Shown here: in pieces, positions 57,450 through 64,000 of the stretch
How positions within the stretch are numbered: the first letter of the stretch is position 1
Layout of the letters: every line of letters starts with the position of its first letter
The notes under the pieces: generated by a model
What the model saw: the letters and a program-made list of their open reading frames with translations, nothing else
Database searches by the model: none
Told to the model about the DNA's origin: nothing
Translations under genes and position numbers: made by a program
NCBI GenBank assembly: GCA_963169105.1
Contig: OY720636.1
Span: 72,094,123 to 72,158,122, forward strand
Reading direction: 5' to 3'
Length of the DNA stretch: 64,000 nucleotides
From: Ceriagrion tenellum
Lineage: Eukaryota; Arthropoda; Insecta; Odonata; Coenagrionidae

Positions 57450-58589
57450 AGGTATTTTTCAACTGAAAGTGAATAAATCTCCTAGTGCAAGACTCGTTGG
57501 GATGTGATCAGATTTACGAATAGCATGGCGTCTTTTGAATTGTTACCTGCCCTCGCTTTCGCCATTATGTCTTCTCCCTAATCCGTGTCTGATATCGTCC
57601 TACCTTCGCATTTACCTCTCCTCAACAAATTACATCTTCTGAGTTATCACACGTCTCAAAAAATAAATGACTTCTCGGAGCTAATCATATGTGCTCGAGA
57701 AGTTACGACCTCTTTCTTTAGGTGAATCAGCGACCTCATCTACCGCCGGTAAGCCTCGTTGAGGAGATTTTCTTTTGCCACCGAACGTTTTTTTGAGGTA
57801 AAAAACGTGATGATTTTGGAATTTAAACACACGTATTTCGATCTCTTATCCGTAATGGACTCAATGATGAATATTGTGTTAGCTGTTCAGACTGAACAAT
57901 GCAATTTAACCTAAGATGTTAGGACTTCTTCAACCTTAAACCTGCTTCTTGTGTTATATGCTTAGGTTGTAAAAGAGAGGTTTGGTAATATTAACTCAGA
58001 CCCTTTCTCGATACTTTTTTGTCATGAATATTTTATCATTATGATTTATTATCAATCCTTGTTTGTATTTTGGTTTGTTGTGACAAGTTTTCATGTGACT
58101 TTCGGGGATTATTTCTTCGGGAAAAGTTTTAATGTTTTCGAAAAGCGGAGTGAACGGAGAGAGTCATAGTGCTGTGTTGAAGATTGGTCATTGGACAGTT
58201 TGATAGATATCGGTGAGAATAAAAAAGATTAAATTTGTTGCCATATTTGATGAAATTTAAATCTAGTGCTGACAGAGATAAATTAATTAATCTTCATCGC
58301 TGGACAGCGTTGCTCGCAATTTCCATCCTCTCCATTGAAGATTTATTTCAAGTCTCGGTAGACTTCCCATCCGAATGAGCTGCTCTCACAAAATATTCTA
58401 TCAGACACTTCCTTTCTTTTCTAGTGATGCCAACCACTTCTATGTCTTTTTCCTTTTCGATCTCTTCTCAGCTCATTCCAAATTGTCGCCGTAAACTACT
58501 TGTTGACACGGTTGAGAGGTGGGTGCAATTCTGGATTAGCTACGGTAATTTCACCGTTATCATTAATGTATTCAAAGTCAGCCATGCCC
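57450..58589. other. AT-rich stretch, nothing recognised
   Basis: No gene or repeat recognised. Confidence 0.5.
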
Positions 58590-58862
58590 GAATTGGTGAT
58601 TAAGGCCGGGAGGCGAGGTATTGGAGAAAGGTGGAAGAGTAGCTTGGCGCCAGCATCAAACTGCTCTTAACGAATAACTCCGAGGGAGGGGTCCACGATT
58701 TAACGTCTCATCCTCCAGAAGGGACGTTACTTCTGTGCTTCTAGTGCTCTGGTACTTAAGCAGGGATGCGATTACCAACCAGTAAAAATTTTCCACCGTC
58801 GTCAGCTTTCGAACCGGGGCACTCCGCGTGGGAAGTCGGCGCTTCCAGCCACCGCGGAAACC
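58590..58862 (-). mobile_element. SINE family A, copy 3, full-length head
   Basis: Most complete of the three copies. On the minus strand, an A-box-like 'CCGCGGTGGCTGG' (58,857-58,845) and B box GGTTCGAAAGC (58,815-58,805) form a tRNA-like head. The body shares 'ccacgatttaac' and 'gtctcatcc' (plus strand, about 58,692-58,712) and 'actgctcttaacgaa' (58,661-58,675) with the copy in the LINE. Its 3' end is near 'gaattggtgatt' (58,592), a decayed form of the ATTGG tail. No target duplication identified. Confidence 0.7.
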
Positions 58863-59370
58863 CGAAACCCTACCGCGAGATGAAGACGTGGAGTCATGCG
58901 GGGCCGAAGGGAGAAGAAGGCAGAAGGGGTGAAAGTGATACTGATGAGGGGGAAGGAGGAGAGATGAAGTAGAGAGCGGTCGGGCTGTGTCCGAATGTGT
59001 GCGTGCTGGTGAAGGGAGTAAGTCGCGGGTTAAAATGGCGGATGGACCCGAGAGGGTGGGAGAGAGATGCGAAATGGGGAGTGAAAGAGAGAGAGGGAGC
59101 GGCGGCGGCAGGCAGACTCAGCTGTCCAAATCGACCGACCCACAGCCCCCCATAGCTCCGGCCCCAGCAAGGAACCCCTCCTCTTCTCCTGCATCCCCCT
59201 GCCCCGCAAAGACCAACCCCACAACTCTTCCCCACCTCTAACTGGCTCTACGTTTCAACATCCCTCCTTCTCAAGCGCCGCCGCTCCACGCTTTCCCGTC
59301 TTGCCACCTACCCCATCGTGGTCTCTCTCTGAACCGAATCCTGTTCCCTTTCTTCTCTTCCTGCCCCGTT
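58863..59370. other. GC-rich tract, purine then pyrimidine
   Basis: G/A-rich at about 58,895-59,110 and C/T-rich at about 59,130-59,370. A 113-codon minus frame (58,894-59,235) is low-complexity. No gene called. Confidence 0.6.
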
Positions 59371-61991
59371 CACTCTGCAATCGCATGAACCATTGAGGTG
59401 GATGAAAATGGCATTACTTCTTCAAACTGTGGATTAACTACCATATTAACTATCCATGCTCGTTCCTTGCTTTCCTTTGGATAACACGACGGAATGGACG
59501 AATTTGCAGATATAAGCCTAGAATATCCGCGATCTGTTTGAAATTTTAGGCGTTTAACTCTGGTTACATGTATTGGCTACTTTATGCTAAGAATTCTTCT
59601 CGTTTTTCTAATGTTTTCACCGAGAATGTGGATGATCAATAATCAAAATAAATAAAATACCACTATGTTCGGAGAATTAATGTTAAAGAAGCAAATCCAT
59701 GCTCATTTTTCGCGAAACTGAAAATTCATCAATGGGAAACAGATTGCGAAATTATTAAATCAGCCCGTAACCGCTATAGAGAAATCGGGGTTAACAATGA
59801 TGGCGGACAGACCACGCCCACGTTACAGCTTCCGGCATTGGCTACTATAGCAAGCGCTCTCTCCATCTACCTCAATGATACGAAACCGGCGTTACCATTC
59901 AACATGGATTTAGTTTTCTACTTGAGCTTCCATCGTGACTCCATATTGCCTTTAACATGATCTGCAATGAATGGGAAAAATGCATGCAGAAAATCTGAAA
60001 TAAAGGATGAATTTCCGCGTCATTTTGATGTTTTGAAAATATTATAATATTATTTCAAGCAATTGATTGTTAATTTTAATACCTCTGATTTTGATTATCT
60101 TAAAATATGGTCACCATTCTTTGTTGTAAACCTTACTAGATTGCATCGCTTTTTAATTTTTTTTCGATTTCACACCACGATGGGAGTGAATTCATTGGTT
60201 AGTTTTTGCATGTAATGGAAGAAAAAATCACGATTCCATGAATGCGCATGGACTCCTACGATGCGTTTTCTGCTCACGATAGTTGGAGATTCGACTGCCT
60301 TTGCGTTGTGAACTGGGAATCCAAACGTCCTCTTAACAAGTTTCCCACCCTGTCGTGTGCTCCTTGTGCGATCGTGGTGCAAACCGTTGCGAATTGGTTG
60401 GAGTGGGCGTCGTATTCGGCCCCTCACGTATCCTTCAGAGAGTAAGTGAGGTACAGGGAGCCTGCACCGCCTTCGGCACAAATTCCGCTCTCCGCTCTAA
60501 GAGAATTTGTGGAAGAATACGAAGATAATTATTTCCCGCTGAGTGTAGAGTGCTCACGCCATTTTGATCTCACATACCCAACCTTTCCATGGGGAAGATT
60601 ACAAAGCTTGGATGCAATAGCTACGACCAGCGGGCCAAATCTGCCCATTCGAAAATTCATTTCGGCTAACATTTACTGACCATCTACTAAATATGTGTTG
60701 AATATACAATGAAAATGGATGGCGTCATCAATGCTTGGCATTCATATTTGCTCATTGAGGAACTTATTTAGGCATTATTCGGTCTACCAAATTAACATTT
60801 CGTTATATATAGTCCGCAAGTAGATGCACCCATAGTTTAAAGGAACTCGTTTCGTCTTCCAACTCCGTCATGCTTTTTGGCCACAACTTCGTCTTCGCAG
60901 GGTGTGTGAGTTTATACAAGCTCTGAGCGTTGGTGGATCCCCTCCACTTTTAACTGCGCAGTTTCGGTATTCCCAGGGAATCGCTTGATTCGGACCCTCC
61001 CCTCTCTCTATTTGGGCCCGCGTTTCAAATGTTTACCGTTCGTGAATGGTGAACTTAGTGCTACCGGGTGCAAGATGCATCCCAGAGGGTGATGTACTGG
61101 GTAACTTATTCCTCAATGCCATTGAGTTTTAAATGTTTACGCATTTTGATCAAACTATTTTTCTCTGTATAGAAATAAAATACTTGTTTAAGAATTCTAT
61201 CCGAGACTTCGTCGTTCATTATATCTTCCTGCTGCTTTACGGTCGCGGGAAGGTTTTACTTGTCGCGGTGGATGTCTAGGCGTGAATATTCGATGGCTCT
61301 TTCTTTTTGTTTGGTTATCTATGAATGCCTCTGACAAATGAAGATAATGGTTTTATTAAAGAACAGTAGGTGTTATAGGAAAGATCATTTTAGAAGTGGA
61401 GGGGAGAGTTGAGAGCATTTCGGTGTCGAATTCAGCCTACATGCCTATGAAAGACTGCGAGGAGTTCAGAATTAAACGTTTCCTGCGAAGGACCCAGCGC
61501 TGTCCTATTTAGCGACCAAGTATAAATCTAAAATTCATTGAAATGCGTCCTCCTTCGCCGGGAAATGAACTGAGGCCCTATGGATGGAAAGCCAGTATTC
61601 TTGTGCCCTCTCAAATCCGATCCCATTTGCGTTTACTTTGTATTCAGCATATCCAAAGCTTTACCGAACTGAATGAACTTCTCTTGACAATTTATGAGAT
61701 ACAGAGGTTCAAAATAGTATGGCACATTACCTAGTATTCGAATATAGTATGAGAGTTTGAGTCAATCAAGACTAATTATTGGATGATAAATGAAGAAGCA
61801 TTTGAGCCTTTGATTTGAGAATAAGATTTTATTTTTTATGCCCTCCTTACACCTCCAACATTATTCTACCTTAGCCCTGATAACGCAGTGTGAATTTGAA
61901 CCCAAGGACTTCTGTGAGCATGAAAATCAATATTTCACGCACAAATTATTTGGTAAGCCTTTTAATATCCTCATTTTCACCTCTTGCCTGT
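59371..61991. other. No gene recognised, one weak exon-like patch
   Basis: AT-rich for the most part. At 60,170-60,680 both strands are open (67 and 77 codons plus, 103 codons minus) and base composition is balanced. A good donor-like 'A|GTAAGTG' lies at 60,441/60,442 on plus, but I see no matching acceptor or recognisable protein. 'gccgggaaatgaactgaggccc' near 61,558-61,579 contains a weak antisense B-box-like motif. Confidence 0.4.
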
Positions 61992-62205
61992 TGTTTAATT
62001 GCATTCATGAAATTATCCCCAGTTGATATGCTTAATACTTAATAGTTATTAATCAGCTATCTTTTTTCGCTCATAATGTGGAGTATTTACTTGGCACTTG
62101 TTTAATTGCATTCATGAAATTATCCCCGGTTGATATGCTTAATACTTAATAGTTATTAATCAGCTATCTTTTTTCGCTCATAATGTGGAATACGTACTTG
62201 GCACT
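61992..62205. repeat. Recent tandem duplication, 107-bp unit
   Basis: Units 61,992-62,098 and 62,099-62,205 are nearly identical. I see differences only at 'cccca/ggttg' and at 'gagtattt' versus 'gaatacgt'. The left neighbour 'ctgt' and right neighbour 'cac' do not extend the match. This is the youngest-looking direct duplication in the window. Confidence 0.95.
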
Positions 62206-64000
62206 CACTTAAGTATTTGTTTTTTACCTTCCTTCAGTCACTACCTTCATTGGAATGAACCCGCAGTATTATTTCTTGGCGTTTGCATGTTTTCTAAAGC
62301 TTTAATGAGGTGTTAAAGTTGCTTTTGCAATTATTACTTCCGCGGCGGCTCAAGCGAAGGGCTCAGAGCTCTATTATTTCTCGCAGCGGCTGCGGAGCCA
62401 TTCCATTATGCCACATCTGGTGGCAAGGTCTTGAAAGCATGCACAGTTGAAACTTTTACCCTAGGAGAACTTTCATTTCTCTTTCGTGGCGCGCCACTTG
62501 TGAATTTCTTCCATTGTGCTTGCGAAGCGCGGGATCGGTGCCCTTGCATTCCGTTCTCCTAGACTTTGAAAGTGGCTATCTTTAAAAGCCAAGGATATGG
62601 GTTCGGAATGTGACCGTAAAGGATCAGTCTTCTCTCCGGCAAGAATAAAAATTTTTACTCTGTGATGAAATGCTTTTAGACCTTAATCTTTCGTGGGGAA
62701 GCTTTTGAATGTGACAAGATTCACTCCTCGTGGTAATGCATCACTTTGACCGCGATGTGGTGGTTAGAAGCAAGAAAACCTCGAGACAATTGTGATCTGC
62801 CTTGTTCTCATGTTAAGCATGTTTTGTCTCTCATTGAAGCCGAATTACTGGCATATTACAGTCCCCTAAAGGATTATTTTTCATTTAATGTGTTTTATTT
62901 GGATCTTCATGCATTAATTTCTCTGATTTTAGGAATTTATAGCGTCTTTCGACTTGGCAAATGTGCTTGTATCGTTTGACTGACTTTCTGGTTAAAGACT
63001 GTTAATCAATTAAATGAAGAACGCTAGAATAAAATGCTCTGAGCAACAAATTATTATTGACCATCATTTAGCGCTTTGGGAATAAAAATATGGCAGTAAA
63101 ACGATATTGTAAAACCAGCGTATGTAGGTACTATGTAATGTCTTCAGACGGCACAGAGAATTTCTGTTCCTACTCCACCTTGACTCGTGTAGATACGATG
63201 GATTAACTAGATATTTAAGCATGAATCATTTAATTTCCTTTCGGGCACAGGAGACTCTGCAATCAATTTCTAACGGTCAACTATACTCCCTTTTGGAGAA
63301 CATAAAAGGGAATATATTATTAATTTTTCTCTAACTGAATAATAATTTCCTAAAGCTATATATTTGAACGCATCTCTATGTCTTGCACGTATTCATAAGA
63401 TATACAGATAATTGTGTAATGAAGTAGATAAAATACAATAGACAAGTACATTATAGGTACATTCAGTACGATACCGATACGCATTCTACTACATAAATTA
63501 TTACGTGAAAATGTAAAAATATCATCCGTTTAGTGTTGAAATGAAGATACTTTACAAATGCCTAACGAAGACACTAATGCCGTCAACTACTTGATGGAGA
63601 AGATTACCTTTATAGATTTCTTATGTGGACCTGATGTTTTGACCGCGATTGTGTCATTGGAAATATGAGAAGTCCCATCAGTTGCCAGCTAAAAAATTCT
63701 GTTTCTTAGTACCATATTTTGGCCAATAGATTCTAAGAAGGAGCTAAGATTCGTATTAGTCCACGAATACATGATTTTCGTGATTAATTTCAGCAGCCGC
63801 ATGCAACTTTGCCTACCTAAAAAACGCGTTTGGCCGATAATTAATTTATAATTTCGCTAATTGTTGGAAAGTCAAGATGAATGTGGTTTATCTCTTTTTA
63901 GGTCTCAGACTGAACTTATCTAGAACTCCTTTCTCACATAAGTGTATTTTTTTCGTAATATAATTGCTGTTATACGAATATTTTTACATGAAAAAATTAT
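62206..64000. other. AT-rich stretch, nothing recognised
   Basis: No gene or repeat recognised. A short GC-rich patch at 62,340-62,400 ('cgcggcggctc', 'cgcagcggctgcgg') has no open frame of interest. Confidence 0.5.

Overview
This window looks like non-coding DNA from a large arthropod genome, probably an insect. It is AT-rich, has no dense gene layout and no operons, and is littered with decayed non-LTR retrotransposons and tRNA-derived SINE-like elements. The LINE families resemble those common in insects. CpG is not obviously depleted, which argues against a vertebrate. I cannot name the species. I found no complete host protein gene, no genuine tRNA or rRNA gene and no CRISPR array. The stretch could be intergenic or part of long introns; the sequence alone does not decide. 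Two or three short open stretches could be host exons, but support is weak.

Layout. 1-14.9 kb is mostly unrecognised AT-rich DNA with GC-rich polypurine/polypyrimidine tracts (about 3.1-3.9, 8.3-8.9, 10.5-10.85 and 13.6-14.3 kb) and a divergent tandem array at 8.9-9.95 kb. 14.9-26 kb holds a SINE whose B-box region is multiplied, a reversed LINE 3' end (15.6-16.1 kb), a cluster of repeated units (18.5-20.4 kb), further SINE-like copies and a duplicated segment (24.9/25.7 kb). At 28,142-28,409 lies a perfect 268-bp palindrome with no spacer. At 30.2-34.1 kb two inverted CGG-rich elements and two broken reverse-transcriptase fragments occur.

The best-preserved element is an RTE-like LINE at 34,925-38,590. 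It has an apparent 12-bp target-site duplication, endonuclease and reverse-transcriptase domains broken by three frameshifts, and a later SINE insertion (37,918-38,169) with its own 10-bp duplication. 39.6-50.6 kb carries more GC-rich tracts, a tandem array of 400-550 bp units (43.8-45.8 kb) with a reversed LINE fragment inside it, a candidate exon (48.4-48.6 kb) and a second copy of the 15.6-kb LINE end. 50.6-64 kb is mostly unrecognised, with short tandem duplications (53.9 and 62.0 kb), a motif resembling a hammerhead core (53.45 kb), a broken ORF pair (57.1-57.4 kb) and a full-length-looking SINE (58.6-58.9 kb).

No set of genes here works together as a pathway. The story is one of successive element insertions, local tandem duplication and decay. 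All alignments were made by eye, so boundaries are approximate unless a target-site duplication fixes them.
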